Source: Synechococcus sp. CS-1332 (GTDB lineage: Bacteria; Cyanobacteriota; Cyanobacteriia; PCC-6307; Cyanobiaceae). From it: DNA of 64,000 nucleotides. Positions 16,959 to 27,223 of the stretch are shown here, in pieces; position 1 is the first letter of the stretch, and every line of letters begins with the position of its first letter. The translations under genes were made by a program, and so were the position numbers. The notes beneath the pieces are model-generated. The model worked only from the letters and a program-made list of their open reading frames with translations. It searched no databases and was not told the origin of the DNA. Location of the stretch: contig NZ_JAHLYP010000040.1 in NCBI RefSeq assembly GCF_025127995.1, positions 1 to 64,000 of the forward strand, written 5' to 3'.

Positions 16959-18128
16959 ATGGCCAACCTTCTCGAACAACTGGCCGCCATGACCGTGGTC
17001 GTGGCCGACACCGGCGACATTGAGGCGATTCGCCAGTTCACCCCGCGGGATGCCACCACCAACCCGTCCCTGATCCTGGCGGCGGCCCAGATTCCGGCCT
17101 ACCAGGAGCTGATCGACCGCTCCCTGCGCGAATCCCGTGAGGTGATCGGCGCGGCGGCCCCCGCCGAGGACGTGGTGCGCGAGGCCCTCGACGAGATCAG
17201 TGTCACCTTCGGCAAGGAGATTCTCAAGATCGTCCCGGGCCGGGTCTCCACGGAGGTGGATGCGCGCCTGAGCTACGACACCGAGGCCACGATCACCAAG
17301 GCCCACAAGCTGATCGGCCTCTATGCCCAGGCCGGCATCGGCACCGACCGCGTGTTGATCAAGATCGCCTCCACCTGGGAGGGCATCAAGGCGGCGGAAG
17401 CGCTTGAGCGCGAAGGGATCCACTGCAACCTCACCCTGCTGTTCGGCTTCTCCCAGGCCGTGGCCTGCGCCGAGGCGGGCATCACCCTGATCTCCCCCTT
17501 CGTGGGGCGCATCCTCGACTGGTACAAGAAGTCCACCGGTCGCGAGAGCTACCCCGGGGCGGAGGATCCCGGCGTGCTCTCGGTCACGCGGATCTTCAAC
17601 TACTTCAAGACCCACGGCTACGGCACCGAGGTGATGGGGGCCAGCTTCCGCAATCTCGACGAGATCATCGAACTGGCGGGCTGCGACCTGCTGACGATTT
17701 CGCCGGCCCTGATGGACCAGCTGCGTCAGAGCGAGGACCATCTCGAACGGCGGCTCGATGCCGACCAACCCGGCGCGACCGAAGCCAAGATCCACGTCGA
17801 CGAGGCCACCTTCCGGACGATGATGGCGTCCGATCCGATGGCCAGCGAGAAGCTGGACGAAGGCATCCGCGGCTTCTCCAAGGCCATCGAAACCCTGGAA
17901 GGCCAGCTGGCCCACAGGCTGGCGGTGCTCGAGGGCGGGGCCGCCTTCACCCACGCCGTGCATGAGATCTTCCTGCTCAACGACCTCGACGGTGACGGCT
18001 GCATCACCCGCGAGGAATGGCTCGGCAGCGATGCCGTCTTCGATGCCCTCGATACCGACAACGACGGCCGCCTGGCGCCGGAGGACGTGCGCGGCGGCCT
18101 GGGAGCTCCACTGGCGATCAGCCGCTGA
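16959..18128 (+). CDS. tal: Transaldolase with C-terminal EF-hand pair
   Basis: 389 residues. The first ~330 are a class I transaldolase: [39 protein letters not shown], and [13 protein letters not shown] with the Schiff-base Lys. It exchanges dihydroxyacetone units between sugar phosphates in the oxidative/reductive pentose-phosphate network. The last ~55 residues carry two EF-hand-like calcium loops, [13 protein letters not shown] and [12 protein letters not shown]. This fusion occurs in cyanobacteria and suggests calcium binding, though no function is established. The ATG at 16959 is chosen to match the family start. Confidence 0.93.
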   Translation: MANLLEQLAAMTVVVADTGDIEAIRQFTPRDATTNPSLILAAAQIPAYQELIDRSLRESREVIGAAAPAEDVVREALDEISVTFGKEILKIVPGRVSTEVDARLSYDTEATITKAHKLIGLYAQAGIGTDRVLIKIASTWEGIKAAEALEREGIHCNLTLLFGFSQAVACAEAGITLISPFVGRILDWYKKSTGRESYPGAEDPGVLSVTRIFNYFKTHGYGTEVMGASFRNLDEIIELAGCDLLTISPALMDQLRQSEDHLERRLDADQPGATEAKIHVDEATFRTMMASDPMASEKLDEGIRGFSKAIETLEGQLAHRLAVLEGGAAFTHAVHEIFLLNDLDGDGCITREEWLGSDAVFDALDTDNDGRLAPEDVRGGLGAPLAISR

Positions 18129-18204
18129 ACGTCCGCTCTGCGCCCCATTCCTTGATCGGATGTTCACCTTGATGGGCAAAGATGGGGCCCCTTCCCGCTG
18201 ACGA

Positions 18205-18594
18205 ATGGCCCACACCGTCCATGCCCTCGACACGATGCGCGCCCTTGCCGCCAAAGGTGAGGTGAGGGATGTCGAGGCCGGATTCATCATCTTCCAGGCC
18301 GGTGAAGCCGGCGACTCCATGTTCGGTCTGCTGGAGGGAACGGTGCGCCTGAGCTGGAACGCCGATGCGGGCCACGAGGACATTCAGGCCGGCGACGTCT
18401 TCGGAGCCGGGGCCCTTGTCACAGCGGAACACCGCCGCTACGGCCAAGCCACGGCGCTCACCGCCTGCAAGCTGCTGGTGATGAACCGTGAGAAATTTCT
18501 GTTCGCCGTCCAGGAGGCGCCGATGTTCGCCATTGAGCTGCTGGGCTCGATCGACCAGCGCCTGCGGGACCTCAAGGGTGTGACCCGCAACTGA
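18205..18594 (+). CDS. Stand-alone cyclic-nucleotide-binding (Crp-type) domain
   Basis: 129 residues, just the beta-barrel sensor domain of the Crp/Fnr family with no DNA-binding helix-turn-helix. It shows IIFQAGEAGDSMFGLLEGTVRL (in short matching pieces, about residues 28-50), GDVFGAGALV and a phosphate-cassette-like region RRYGQATALTACKLLVM. The classical RxA(S/T) Arg contact is not obvious, so ligand binding is uncertain. It lies 76 bases after the transaldolase on the same strand. It might act through a protein partner; that is inference. Confidence 0.75.
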   Translation: MAHTVHALDTMRALAAKGEVRDVEAGFIIFQAGEAGDSMFGLLEGTVRLSWNADAGHEDIQAGDVFGAGALVTAEHRRYGQATALTACKLLVMNREKFLFAVQEAPMFAIELLGSIDQRLRDLKGVTRN

Positions 18595-18619
18595 GGCTTG
18601 GGCCGCCTGGGGGCTTGCC

Positions 18620-19759
18620 TCAGCCCCGCTGGAACAACAGCCGCCGGATCACCCGCTGGGCGATCTCCCCGTAGCCCATCTCGCCGGAGAGGATCTGGGC
18701 GATGCGCTGGGGGGCGGTGGGCCGCTTGATGCCCAGCTGGTAGCCCACCCGGGGCACCCGGTAGAACACCTGGGCGATGCGCTTGCCCCAGGCCATTGAG
18801 TCGCCCCAGGCCTCGCGCATGCGCAGGCTGTAGTGCTCCAGGGCCTGGCCATCGCCATCCAGCCAACGGTCGAGGGCCGCGGCCGCTTCGCAGCCACTCA
18901 GCAGGGACGGGCGCAGGCCCTCGGCCAGGAAGGGATCGCAGAGCGAGGCGGCATCGCCGACCGCCACCAGACCCGGCCCGTGCAGGGCATGGTGACCGTT
19001 CCAGAGACGCAGCTGGCCACGGCGCCGCTCCCCTGCAGCTTCGGGCAGCCCCAGGCTGGGCAGCAGGGCGGAGAGCACCGCCTCGCTGTCGGCCTCCTGC
19101 TGGCCGACGAAGGTGCCCACCCCGATGCTGTAGCCCCCCCGCCGGGGGAACACCCAGCAGAAGCCGTGGTGCACTAAGCCGAACTCAAAACGGGCCATGT
19201 CGGCAGGGTCGGGCTGTGCCGCCACCTCCACCGAAACAGTGGCCGCGAAGCGGGGACGGGGCGGGCCCAGACCGAGGGGCGCCGCGAAACGGGACGCGGA
19301 GCCATCGGCGATCACCACGGCCCTGGCCCGCAGTGGCCCCTCGCCTGGCACCGACACCTCCCAGAGGCCATCGGAGCGGCGCTCGATCCGCTCCGCCCTG
19401 CAGCCATGGCGCAGGTCGCAGCCCGCCTGGACGGCCTGTTCCGCCAGAAAGGTATCGAGCACGCTGCGGCGCACGATCCAGAACGGGGCCGCACCGGGCA
19501 GCTCCGCCGTCACCGGATCCTCCAGGCACCAGGTGAAGCGCACCCGGCGGATCACCTGATCCACCGTGGGCGCCAGATCGAAGGGAAACCAGCGTTGCAC
19601 CGAGGCGGCCATGCCGCCCCCGCAGGGTTTGGAACGCCCTGGAGCCTGGGCCTCCAGCAGGATCACGCGGCGGCCACGGGCCGCCAGATGGAACGCCGCC
19701 GCGCCGCCAGCGGCCCCGGCGCCCACGACGATCACATCGGCATGGGCGGTCTGGCTCAC
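18620..19759 (-). CDS. Geranylgeranyl-reductase-family FAD oxidoreductase
   Basis: 379 residues. The N-terminal FAD-binding motif is [19 protein letters not shown] (about residues 11-29) with the ribose-binding acidic residue in VILLEA. A PCGGGM segment near residue 46 and a late [20 protein letters not shown] motif are typical of the ChlP/geranylgeranyl reductase family, which saturates isoprenoid chains. Whether this is the chlorophyll/tocopherol enzyme or a paralog cannot be read here; it seems short and divergent compared with ChlP. Its ATG overlaps the frr stop by 4 bases, so it is co-transcribed with pyrH and frr. Confidence 0.8.
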   Translation of the reverse strand: MSQTAHADVIVVGAGAAGGAAAFHLAARGRRVILLEAQAPGRSKPCGGGMAASVQRWFPFDLAPTVDQVIRRVRFTWCLEDPVTAELPGAAPFWIVRRSVLDTFLAEQAVQAGCDLRHGCRAERIERRSDGLWEVSVPGEGPLRARAVVIADGSASRFAAPLGLGPPRPRFAATVSVEVAAQPDPADMARFEFGLVHHGFCWVFPRRGGYSIGVGTFVGQQEADSEAVLSALLPSLGLPEAAGERRRGQLRLWNGHHALHGPGLVAVGDAASLCDPFLAEGLRPSLLSGCEAAAALDRWLDGDGQALEHYSLRMREAWGDSMAWGKRIAQVFYRVPRVGYQLGIKRPTAPQRIAQILSGEMGYGEIAQRVIRRLLFQRG

Positions 19760-20295
19760 ACCTTGAGGATGTCGGCTTCCTTCTCCGCCAGCTTCTTCTC
19801 CAGCTCGGCGATGTAGCGATCGGTCAGCTTCTGGATCTTCTCCTGCTCGTCATGGCTCTGGTCCTCGGAGAGCTCACCATCTTTTTCCTGCTTCTTGATC
19901 CGGTCGACGCCCTCGCGGCGGAGGTTGCGCAGGCCCACCTTGCCCTCTTCGGCGTACTTGGCCGCGAGCTTGCAGAACTCCTTGCGGCGGTCCTCGGTGA
20001 GGGGCGGGATATTGATGCGGATCAGGCGACCATCGTTGTTGGGGGTCAGGCCCAGATCGCTCATGGCAATCGCTTTCTCGATCAGTGCCATGGAGCCCCG
20101 GTCGAAGGGCTGGATCTGGATGGTCTGGGCGTCGGGGGTGGAAATCGTCGCCAGTGACTTGAGCGGTGTATCGGCTCCGTAGTACTCGACACTCAGCTTG
20201 TCGAGCAGCGAGGGGTTGGCCCGGCCGGTGCGGATGGTGTTGAAGGTGCGCTGGGTGGCATCCACCGACTTGCGCATGCTGGCTTCGAGATCCAT
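19756..20295 (-). CDS. frr: Ribosome recycling factor
   Basis: 179 residues, close to the usual ~185. With EF-G it splits the post-termination ribosome. Family marks: [20 protein letters not shown] (short pieces), [31 protein letters not shown] in matching pieces, and a Lys/Glu-rich final helix. The ATG at 20295 gives the normal start MDLEASMRK. It follows pyrH after 28 bases, the usual pyrH-frr operon order. Confidence 0.96.
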   Translation of the reverse strand: MDLEASMRKSVDATQRTFNTIRTGRANPSLLDKLSVEYYGADTPLKSLATISTPDAQTIQIQPFDRGSMALIEKAIAMSDLGLTPNNDGRLIRINIPPLTEDRRKEFCKLAAKYAEEGKVGLRNLRREGVDRIKKQEKDGELSEDQSHDEQEKIQKLTDRYIAELEKKLAEKEADILKV

Positions 20296-20323
20296 GGCAG
20301 GGGAAAGGCGGGGAGGGGGAGGG

Positions 20324-21043
20324 TCAGCGGGGGGGGGCCGGCACGATGCTGGTGCCGATCGGCTCACCGGCGACCGCCCGGGCGATGTTGCCCGAACCGA
20401 ACAGGTCGAAGACCACGATCGGAATGGCGTTGTCCTTGCAGAGGGCGATGGCAGTGCTGTCCATCACCTCAAGCTCACCGCTGAGCACATCGAGGAAGGT
20501 GAGGGTCTCGTAGCGGACGGCGTCAGCATGTTTGGCGGGGTCCTTGTCGTAGACGCCATCCACCTTGGTGGCCTTGAAGATCACATCGGCATTGATCTCC
20601 GCGGCGCGCAGGGCGGCGGTGGTGTCCGTGGTGAAGAAGGGATTGCCGCAGCCGGCCCCGAAGATCACCACACGGCCCTTCTCCAGGTGACGAATGGCCC
20701 GGCGGCGGATGTACGGCTCGGCGACCTCCTGCATGGAGATGGCGCTCTGGACGCGGGTGGGCACACCGGCACGCTCAAGCCCGTCCTGCAGCGTGATGGC
20801 ATTCATCACCGTGGCCAGCATGCCGACGTAGTCAGCCGTGGCTCGGTCCATCCCCGCCGCCGACCCCTTCAGGCCCCGGAAGATGTTGCCACCGCCGACG
20901 ACGATCGCCAGCTGGGTACCCCCGGCCACCACCTCGACCACATCGGTGGCGATCGACTGGACGATGGCGGGATCGATTCCATAACCCTGGCCCCCCATCA
21001 GCGCTTCACCGCTGAGTTTGAGGAGAACGCGCCTGTAGGCCAT
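20324..21043 (-). CDS. pyrH: Uridylate kinase
   Basis: 239 residues. Phosphorylates UMP to UDP with ATP. It belongs to the amino-acid kinase fold: [11 protein letters not shown] near the N-terminus, GGGNIFRG (about residue 55), [15 protein letters not shown] (about 140), and [12 protein letters not shown] (about 165). The ATG at 21043 gives the family start [12 protein letters not shown]. The last codons contain a run of nine C residues (coding strand) just before the stop. pyrH leads a tight operon with frr and the geranylgeranyl-reductase-like gene. Confidence 0.96.
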   Translation of the reverse strand: MAYRRVLLKLSGEALMGGQGYGIDPAIVQSIATDVVEVVAGGTQLAIVVGGGNIFRGLKGSAAGMDRATADYVGMLATVMNAITLQDGLERAGVPTRVQSAISMQEVAEPYIRRRAIRHLEKGRVVIFGAGCGNPFFTTDTTAALRAAEINADVIFKATKVDGVYDKDPAKHADAVRYETLTFLDVLSGELEVMDSTAIALCKDNAIPIVVFDLFGSGNIARAVAGEPIGTSIVPAPPR

Positions 21044-21142
21044 CGACTCATGCGATCGGCCGAACAGTAGCAACCCTCCCCGCGGCAACACCAGTTGCCC
21101 GCAGCTCCGTCACCCGCTTCACTGCCCCAAAGGAGCACCGCC

Positions 21143-21328
21143 ATGGCCTTCGAGCAGCCCGGACCCCGCAGCAGCGATGTGATGGCCCGGCTGACGCTCT
21201 CGGCCATGGATCGGGCCAGAGACAGCCCCGGGTTCTGGGGCGAGCCCGAGGTGCACCGGGCCCTGCTGGTCAGCGGGCTGTCGGTGCTGGTGTGCAGCCT
21301 GGCCCGGCTGCGGGCCGACCTGGGATGA
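21143..21328 (+). CDS. Small hypothetical protein
   Basis: 61 residues, unrecognised. It starts MAFEQPGPRSSDVMARLTLSAMDRARDSPG and ends in a hydrophobic helix ALLVSGLSVLVCSLARL with a short basic tail. A GGAGC sequence lies 7 bases before the ATG and can serve as a ribosome-binding site. It sits between divergent pyrH and convergent cobO. Size, context and codon use suit a real small gene, but there is no domain to confirm it. Confidence 0.5.
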   Translation: MAFEQPGPRSSDVMARLTLSAMDRARDSPGFWGEPEVHRALLVSGLSVLVCSLARLRADLG

Positions 21329-21344
21329 TCCCGCGCACCTGGGG

Positions 21345-22046
21345 TCAGTATTCGATGCCCGGCTGGGCCTTCACCCCCTGCTCCCGGAACGGGTGACGCA
21401 CCGCCTTCATCTCCGTGACCAGATCGGCCCGCTCCAGCAGGGCCGGCGGGGCGCCGCGGCCCGTGAGGGCCACATGGGTGAGCGACGGGCGCAGGGAGAG
21501 ACCTTCCACCACCTGGTTGGGGTCGAGATAGCCCAGCTTGAGGGCCACGTTGATCTCATCGAGCACCACCAGCTTGCGGTCGGCGTCAGCGAGGTAGGCA
21601 CAGGAGCGCTCCCAGGCCGTCTGCACCAGCTGACGGTCCCGTTCCCGGTCCTGGGTCTCCCAGGTGAACCCCTCGCCCAGGGCATGCCAGTGGAGGGCGT
21701 CGCCGAAGCGCTCCAGGGCCCGGGCCTCCCCCGGTTGCCAGCCGCCCTTGATGAACTGCACGATCGCCACGTTCTCGCCATGGCCCAGGGTGCGCAGCAC
21801 CAGGCCCAGGGCGGCCGTGGTCTTGCCCTTGCCCTCGCCGGTGAAGACGAGCACCAGACCTTTCTCCAGGTTCCGCTCCCCCACCCGCTGCTGCTGCACC
21901 TCCCGGCGGCGCTGCATGCGGCGCCGATAGGCCTCCTGGTCCACCTCGGGTGCCAGATCACCCCCCGGGCCCAGCTCCTCGGCCTGGCGATCCAGTGCCA
22001 GCGCCTCGTCTGGGGCGGATGGGGTCGTGGAGGCGATCGCCGTCAT
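21345..22046 (-). CDS. cobO: Cob(I)alamin adenosyltransferase (CobO/BtuR)
   Basis: 233 residues. Transfers adenosyl from ATP to cob(I)alamin or corrinoid precursors to make adenosyl-cobalamin. The P-loop FTGEGKGKTTAALGLVLR is near residue 70, then IVQFIKGGW, HWHALGEGFTWE, and the Walker B-like LVVLDEIN with the ALTGRGAP motif close to the end. An N-terminal extension of ~60 residues ends in a basic RRRMQRRREVQQQR helix, common in this family. No cobalamin riboswitch is apparent in the short gap upstream. Confidence 0.92.
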   Translation of the reverse strand: MTAIASTTPSAPDEALALDRQAEELGPGGDLAPEVDQEAYRRRMQRRREVQQQRVGERNLEKGLVLVFTGEGKGKTTAALGLVLRTLGHGENVAIVQFIKGGWQPGEARALERFGDALHWHALGEGFTWETQDRERDRQLVQTAWERSCAYLADADRKLVVLDEINVALKLGYLDPNQVVEGLSLRPSLTHVALTGRGAPPALLERADLVTEMKAVRHPFREQGVKAQPGIEY

Positions 22047-22110
22047 CGGAAGCGGTGCTGGTTCCGGCGCACTCTGGCGGAACCCCAGTCCCCCCGGGCG
22101 GCCCCGCTCC

Positions 22111-23286
22111 TCAGGAGGTCCGCAGGCGGGCCAGGGCGGTGTCGACCGCCTGCTGCTGGTCCCGCCGCGTGATCCAGTGGTGGTAGGTGCGGGTGTGGAT
22201 CGCCACGGAGTGCCCCATCATCCGGGCCGCCACCGTGTCGGGCAGGCCGATGTGGATCGTGCGCACGGCCCAGGCGTGGCGCAGGTCGTAGGGGGTGATC
22301 GGCAGCCCGTAGCGGCGGAACTGTTCCGCCACCCGCCGGCCCACCTGCTGCAGGGTGGTGCGACGCAGGTCGGTGCAGACCTGGGGGAGCCCAACGCCAC
22401 CGTCGGCCAGGCTCTCCAGGCCGAAGCCCTCCACCCAGTCGGGCTGGAACGGCCACACCTGGTGCTCGCCGGTCTTGCTGGTGGGCAGCACCCGCAGCAC
22501 CCTGTCGCCCCCGGAAGCCAGGGCGGACAGATCACAGAAGAAGACCTCGTGGTTGCGCAGTCCGTAGGTGGCCATCAGGCCGTAGGCCAGGCGCCAGCGG
22601 GGATTGGGGATGGCCGCCGCCAATTCCAGGATGCGGGCATCGCTGGGCAGGCCCCGGAAGCGGGCCACGTGCAGGCCATAGCCACCACTGCGCTCGCTCC
22701 AGTCGGCCGGCAGGGGCAGCTGCAGGTGGCGGGCGAGGGCCCCCAGGGCGATGCCGCACTGCTGGCGGCTGCGACTGGCCAGGGGGTAGGTCTCCAGCAC
22801 CCGCTCCAGCAGAGGAGCGTCCACAGCCGAAGCGCCATGGGACTCTGCAGCCGCCGCCTCGAGACGCCGCAGGTAGGGCCGGTAGGCGCCACTCCAGGTG
22901 CTGCGGCTGCCCGCGGGCCGGCGGCGGCGGCGGGGATCGGAAAAGAACGCGGCTTCGAACCCGGCCAGCAACGGACGCAATCCCACCGCCTCAGGAGGCG
23001 TCTCCCTTGGGGGCGGAGCCGGGGCCGCCGCCGCAAGCGGCCGTCGGCGCCAGGGCTCCCAGCTGAAGGTGCCCTGCTCCACCGCCTGCCGCACCCGGGC
23101 GAGCTGGTCGAGGGCGGCGGCGACACCAGCTCCGGTGGCGGGCAGCCCCAGGCTGATGCGCTGCACCGGCTGGGCCGCCGTGCCCTTCGGGCAAGGCAGG
23201 GGCCCGCGCAAACCCAGCCGCTGCTGGCGGATCTCCAGGCGCAGGCCGGTGCCCGAGGCCGCCAGACGCCGGTTTTCCTGCCGCAC
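22111..23286 (-). CDS. Tyrosine recombinase / integrase-family protein, stand-alone
   Basis: 391 residues from a GTG start at 23286. The C-terminal half has the tyrosine-recombinase active site: first Arg in TYGLRNHE, a beta-hairpin Lys in PTSKTGEH, the second box YDLRHAWA (Tyr where many have His), GHS, and the nucleophile Tyr in RTYHHW. The N-terminal half has a basic region and a SAM-like helical region ([19 protein letters not shown]). There are no neighbouring phage genes and I see no attachment site. The gene sits between housekeeping cobO and hemH, an order I recall from other picocyanobacteria, so it looks vertically inherited rather than a recent insertion. Confidence 0.75.
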   Translation of the reverse strand: MRQENRRLAASGTGLRLEIRQQRLGLRGPLPCPKGTAAQPVQRISLGLPATGAGVAAALDQLARVRQAVEQGTFSWEPWRRRPLAAAAPAPPPRETPPEAVGLRPLLAGFEAAFFSDPRRRRRPAGSRSTWSGAYRPYLRRLEAAAAESHGASAVDAPLLERVLETYPLASRSRQQCGIALGALARHLQLPLPADWSERSGGYGLHVARFRGLPSDARILELAAAIPNPRWRLAYGLMATYGLRNHEVFFCDLSALASGGDRVLRVLPTSKTGEHQVWPFQPDWVEGFGLESLADGGVGLPQVCTDLRRTTLQQVGRRVAEQFRRYGLPITPYDLRHAWAVRTIHIGLPDTVAARMMGHSVAIHTRTYHHWITRRDQQQAVDTALARLRTS

Positions 23287-23492
23287 CAGAGCCGCCGGCT
23301 CGCCGTCGACCAGGGCGCCGGCCTCGGGATCAGCGGGCGATGGCAGGGCGGCCAGGACGATGGCGCGGCAGGCGGGGACCTGAGCCGGAACCTACCCGTG
23401 CCATCCCCGGGCCGCCAGGGGGCGGTTGGCTGGCCAGGCAGGCGCCCGCTGGCGGGGAGGCGGGGTTACGCTCAGCCTTTCTGATCGAAGGC

Positions 23493-24668
23493 ATGGCCAG
23501 GGTCGGCGTGCTGCTGCTGAACCTCGGCGGTCCCGAAAGGATCGAGGATGTCGGGCCTTTCCTCTACAACCTGTTCTCCGATCCGGAGATCATCCGTCTG
23601 CCGACGCCGGCGCTGCAGAAGCCCCTGGCCTGGTTGATCAGCACCCTGCGCAGCGGCAAATCAAAGGAGGCCTACCGCTCCATCGGCGGCGGCTCCCCCC
23701 TGCGGCGCATCACCGAACAGCAGGCCAGGGAGCTGCAGAGCCGCCTGCGCCAGCAAGGCGTCGACGCCACCAGCTATGTGGCGATGCGCTACTGGCATCC
23801 CTTCACCGAATCGGCCGTGGGCGACATCAAGGCCGACGGTGTGGAGGAGGTGGTGGTACTCCCTCTGTACCCCCATTTCTCGATCAGCACCAGCGGCTCC
23901 AGCTTCCGCGAACTGCAGCGGCTGCGCCAGGCCGACCCAGCCTTCCGGCGGCTGCCGATCCGCTGCATCCGCAGTTGGTACGACCATCCGGGCTACATCA
24001 ATGCCATGGCCGGGCTGATCGCCCGGGAGGTCCGCGCCTCCGACACGCCGGACGCGGCCCACATCTTCTTCAGTGCCCACGGGGTGCCAAAGAGCTACGT
24101 GGAGGAGGCCGGTGATCCCTACCAGCAGGAGATCCAGGCCTGCGCCGCCCTGGTCATGCAGCGTCTGGAGGAGTTACTGGGCCATGCCAACCCCTCCACC
24201 CTCGCCTACCAGAGCCGGGTGGGGCCGGTGGAATGGCTCAAGCCCTACACCGAGGATGCCCTGCGGGAACTGGGCGAGCAGGGTGTCAAGGAGCTGGTGG
24301 TGGTGCCGATCAGCTTCGTCAGCGAGCACATCGAGACCCTCGAGGAGATCGACATCGAATACCGGGAGATCGCCACGGAAGCCGGCATCACCCACTTCCG
24401 TCGGGTGCCAGCCCTCGACACCGATCCCACCTTCATCCAGGGCCTCGCCGACCTGGTCCACGAAGCCATGGCGGGCCCGGAGGTGAACCTCGACATGGCC
24501 GCCCAGCTGCCCAAGAAGATCAAGCTCTACCCCCAGGACAAATGGGCCTGGGGCTGGAACAACAGCTCCGAGGTGTGGAATGGTCGCCTGGCGATGGTCG
24601 GATTTTCCGCTTTTCTGCTGGAATTGCTCACCGGTCAAGGCCCGCTTCATGCCCTCGGACTGCTCTGA
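23493..24668 (+). CDS. hemH: Ferrochelatase with C-terminal chlorophyll-binding-like tail
   Basis: 391 residues. Inserts ferrous iron into protoporphyrin IX. The catalytic domain starts [12 protein letters not shown] and has [13 protein letters not shown] with the conserved His (about residue 190) and [16 protein letters not shown] (about 275) with the conserved Glu. The last ~40 residues form a single membrane helix of the Hlip/CAB type, with [20 protein letters not shown] matching the ExxNxRxAM-like chlorophyll-binding motif. This tail is known from cyanobacterial and plant ferrochelatases and anchors the enzyme in the thylakoid. Start ATG at 23493. Confidence 0.95.
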   Translation: MARVGVLLLNLGGPERIEDVGPFLYNLFSDPEIIRLPTPALQKPLAWLISTLRSGKSKEAYRSIGGGSPLRRITEQQARELQSRLRQQGVDATSYVAMRYWHPFTESAVGDIKADGVEEVVVLPLYPHFSISTSGSSFRELQRLRQADPAFRRLPIRCIRSWYDHPGYINAMAGLIAREVRASDTPDAAHIFFSAHGVPKSYVEEAGDPYQQEIQACAALVMQRLEELLGHANPSTLAYQSRVGPVEWLKPYTEDALRELGEQGVKELVVVPISFVSEHIETLEEIDIEYREIATEAGITHFRRVPALDTDPTFIQGLADLVHEAMAGPEVNLDMAAQLPKKIKLYPQDKWAWGWNNSSEVWNGRLAMVGFSAFLLELLTGQGPLHALGLL

Positions 24669-25263
24669 TCGCCCCCGGCGTCACCGTCTTAGGCGCCGCT
24701 CGCTGGTGATGGCGGCGACCCTGGGCCTGAGCAGCCAGGCTCTGCCTGCCGAGGCCCGCAACGCCGGCCTCTGGGGCCGGGGCGCGTTCCCGGTGGCCAG
24801 CTTCGCGGGTTACACGAGCGGTTTCGGCATGCGCTCCCATCCCCTCAGCGGTGACGTCAGGCCCCACTACGGGATCGACATTGCCGCCCCCCTGGGGTCA
24901 CCGATCCGCAGCTGGTGGACAGGAACCGTGAGCGAAGTGATCGTCGACGGCGGCTGCGGCAATGGACTGGTGATCCGCTCTGGCAGCTACGAGCACATCT
25001 ATTGCCATCTCAGTGGCCAGGCCGGCAATGGCGTCTACCGCAGCGGCAACGTGCTGCTTCGGGTGGGCCAGCGGGTGGCCACCGGCCAGGTGATCGCCCA
25101 CGTCGGCCTGACGGGCAGCACCACCGGCCCTCACCTGCACTGGGGCATGCGCTACCGGGGCGCCTGGATGGACCCGGCCCGCGTCTTGCGAGCCATGGCG
25201 GACAGCCGCCGCCAGCGCAACCCAATCACCCTGCAGAGACCTAACCTGGGTGTCTTCCGCTGA
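24649..25263 (+). CDS. M23-family (LytM-like) peptidase, exported
   Basis: 204 residues. An N-terminal basic [17 protein letters not shown] segment followed by a short hydrophobic run and SSQALPAEA looks like a signal peptide; the Arg-rich start could be a weak twin-arginine signal. The peptidase domain has [11 protein letters not shown] and GPHLHWG, holding the zinc-binding His/Asp residues of M23 metallopeptidases, which cut peptidoglycan cross-bridges. The ATG lies 20 bases inside the hemH end. The 3' end lies before the acetolactate synthase start at 25322. Confidence 0.85.
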   Translation: MPSDCSDRPRRHRLRRRSLVMAATLGLSSQALPAEARNAGLWGRGAFPVASFAGYTSGFGMRSHPLSGDVRPHYGIDIAAPLGSPIRSWWTGTVSEVIVDGGCGNGLVIRSGSYEHIYCHLSGQAGNGVYRSGNVLLRVGQRVATGQVIAHVGLTGSTTGPHLHWGMRYRGAWMDPARVLRAMADSRRQRNPITLQRPNLGVFR

Positions 25264-25321
25264 CGGTCTCCAGACCGATTGCCCGGCTCCATTTTCCCTC
25301 CGCCCGTCCCTAGCCGCCGCC

Positions 25322-27223
25322 GTGACGCTCACGCCCCTTTCTCCCGCCACAACCGCCGCAGGGCACTCAGACGCCGCAGTGCACCCAGCCGCCGCAGAGG
25401 TGGGCGTTGAGGCGTCGGCGCCGATGCGGGTGAGCGGGGGCTATGCCCTGATGGATGCCCTGCACCGCCACGGGGTCAAGCACATCTTCGGCTATCCGGG
25501 CGGCGCGATCCTGCCCATCTATGACGAGCTCCACAAGGCCGAGTCCCGGGGCTGGCTGAAGCACATCCTGGTGCGCCATGAGCAGGGCGGCACCCACGCC
25601 GCCGATGCCTACGCCCGCGCCACCGGCAAGGTGGGGGTCTGCTTCGGCACCTCCGGCCCCGGCGCCACCAACCTGGTCACCGGCATCGCCACCGCCCAGA
25701 TGGACTCGGTGCCGATGGTGGTGATCACCGGGCAGGTGCCGCGGGCCGCCATCGGCACCGATGCCTTCCAGGAAACTGACATCTTCGGCATCACCCTGCC
25801 GATCGTCAAACACTCCTGGGTGGTGCGCGACCCTGCCGACATCGGCCGCATCGTGGCGGAGGCCTTCCTGATCGCCGCCAGCGGCCGCCCCGGTCCGGTG
25901 CTGATCGACGTGCCCAAGGATGTGGGTGCCGAGGAGTTCGACTACACGCCGGTGGCCCCGGGATCGGCGATCCCCTCCGGCTTCAAGCGTCCGCCGGCCC
26001 CCAGGCCTGAAGCCATCGAGGCGGCCCTGGCCCTGATCCGCCAGGCCCGGCGGCCCCTCCTGTATGTGGGGGGCGGCGCCATCGCCTCCGACGCCCATGG
26101 CGAAGTGCATCAGCTGGCGGAGCGCTTCCGCCTGCCCGTCACCACCACCTTGATGGGCAAGGGGGCCTTCGACGAGAACCATCCCCTGGCGGTGGGCATG
26201 CTGGGCATGCACGGCACCGCCTACGCCAATTTCGCCGTCACCGAATGCGATCTGCTGATCGCCGTCGGAGCCCGCTTCGATGACCGCGTCACCGGCCGGC
26301 TGGACAGCTTCGCCCCCCGGGCCCAGGTGATCCACATCGACATCGATGCGGCCGAAGTGGGCAAGAACCGGGTGCCCGAGGTGCCGGTCGTCTCCGATGT
26401 CCGCCTGGCCCTCGAGGCCCTGCTGCAGGCCTCCGTCGGCGAAAGCTCCAACCGCCGCACCGATGCCTGGCTGGAGCGCATCGACACCTGGAAACACCAT
26501 TACCCCCTGGTGATCCCCCAGCCCACCGGGGAGATCGCCCCCCAGGAAGTGGTCATCGCCCTGCGGGAACTGGCCCCCGAGGCGTTCTTCACCACCGATG
26601 TGGGCCAGCACCAGATGTGGGCGGCCCAGTTCCTGCGCAATGGACCCCGCCGCTGGATCAGCAGCGCCGGCCTGGGCACCATGGGCTTCGGCATGCCGGC
26701 CGCCATGGGCGTCCAGACCGCCTTCCCCGACGAGCGGGTGATCTGCGTGGCCGGGGACGCCAGCATTCTGATGAACATCCAGGAACTGGGCACCCTCAGC
26801 CAATACCAGCTGCCGGTGAAGGTGGTGGTGATCAACAACGGCTGGCAGGGCATGGTGCGCCAGTGGCAGGAAAGCTTCTATGAAGAGCGCTATTCCAGTT
26901 CCGAGATGACTGGCGGCATGCCGGACTTCCCCGCCCTGGCGGAGGCCTTCGGGGTCAAGGGCATCGGCATCACCGATCGGGCCAAGCTGCGCTCTGGCCT
27001 CGCCGAAGCCCTTGCCCATCCCGGTCCGGTGTTCGTGGATGTGCGCGTCCGGCGCAACGAGAACTGCTACCCGATGGTGCCCCCGGGAGCCAGCAACGCC
27101 CAGATGGTGGGCTTGCCCAGCCATCCCGAACTCGCCATCGATACCATTCGCCAATGCAACGCCTGCGGCAGCACCACAGCCAGCGCCCACCTCTTCTGTC
27201 CCAGTTGCGGCGCCAAGCTCTGA
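25322..27223 (+). CDS. ilvB: Acetolactate synthase large subunit with C-terminal zinc ribbon
   Basis: About 633 residues. Condenses two pyruvates (or pyruvate and 2-oxobutyrate) with thiamine diphosphate and FAD, the first step of branched-chain amino-acid synthesis. Motifs: [15 protein letters not shown] and the catalytic Glu in [32 protein letters not shown]; the ThDP motif [12 protein letters not shown] with [13 protein letters not shown]. After the normal end comes a ~25-residue zinc ribbon, CNACG then CPSCGAKL. I choose the GTG at 25322. The zinc-ribbon DNA also encodes the start of the next protein. Confidence 0.94.
   Translation: MTLTPLSPATTAAGHSDAAVHPAAAEVGVEASAPMRVSGGYALMDALHRHGVKHIFGYPGGAILPIYDELHKAESRGWLKHILVRHEQGGTHAADAYARATGKVGVCFGTSGPGATNLVTGIATAQMDSVPMVVITGQVPRAAIGTDAFQETDIFGITLPIVKHSWVVRDPADIGRIVAEAFLIAASGRPGPVLIDVPKDVGAEEFDYTPVAPGSAIPSGFKRPPAPRPEAIEAALALIRQARRPLLYVGGGAIASDAHGEVHQLAERFRLPVTTTLMGKGAFDENHPLAVGMLGMHGTAYANFAVTECDLLIAVGARFDDRVTGRLDSFAPRAQVIHIDIDAAEVGKNRVPEVPVVSDVRLALEALLQASVGESSNRRTDAWLERIDTWKHHYPLVIPQPTGEIAPQEVVIALRELAPEAFFTTDVGQHQMWAAQFLRNGPRRWISSAGLGTMGFGMPAAMGVQTAFPDERVICVAGDASILMNIQELGTLSQYQLPVKVVVINNGWQGMVRQWQESFYEERYSSSEMTGGMPDFPALAEAFGVKGIGITDRAKLRSGLAEALAHPGPVFVDVRVRRNENCYPMVPPGASNAQMVGLPSHPELAIDTIRQCNACGSTTASAHLFCPSCGAKL

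Noticed and set aside
22047-22110. Possible cobalamin riboswitch before cobO
   Set aside because: The gap is only about 64 bases and lacks the B12-box pattern; it is too short for the structure.
22950-22975. A TTCGAACCC stretch resembling a tRNA T-arm
   Set aside because: It lies inside the recombinase coding sequence and no acceptor or anticodon stem can be folded around it. I found no tRNA in the window.
22027-23484. Plus-strand frame opposite cobO end and the recombinase
   Set aside because: Low-complexity shadow; the minus-strand recombinase has intact active-site boxes.
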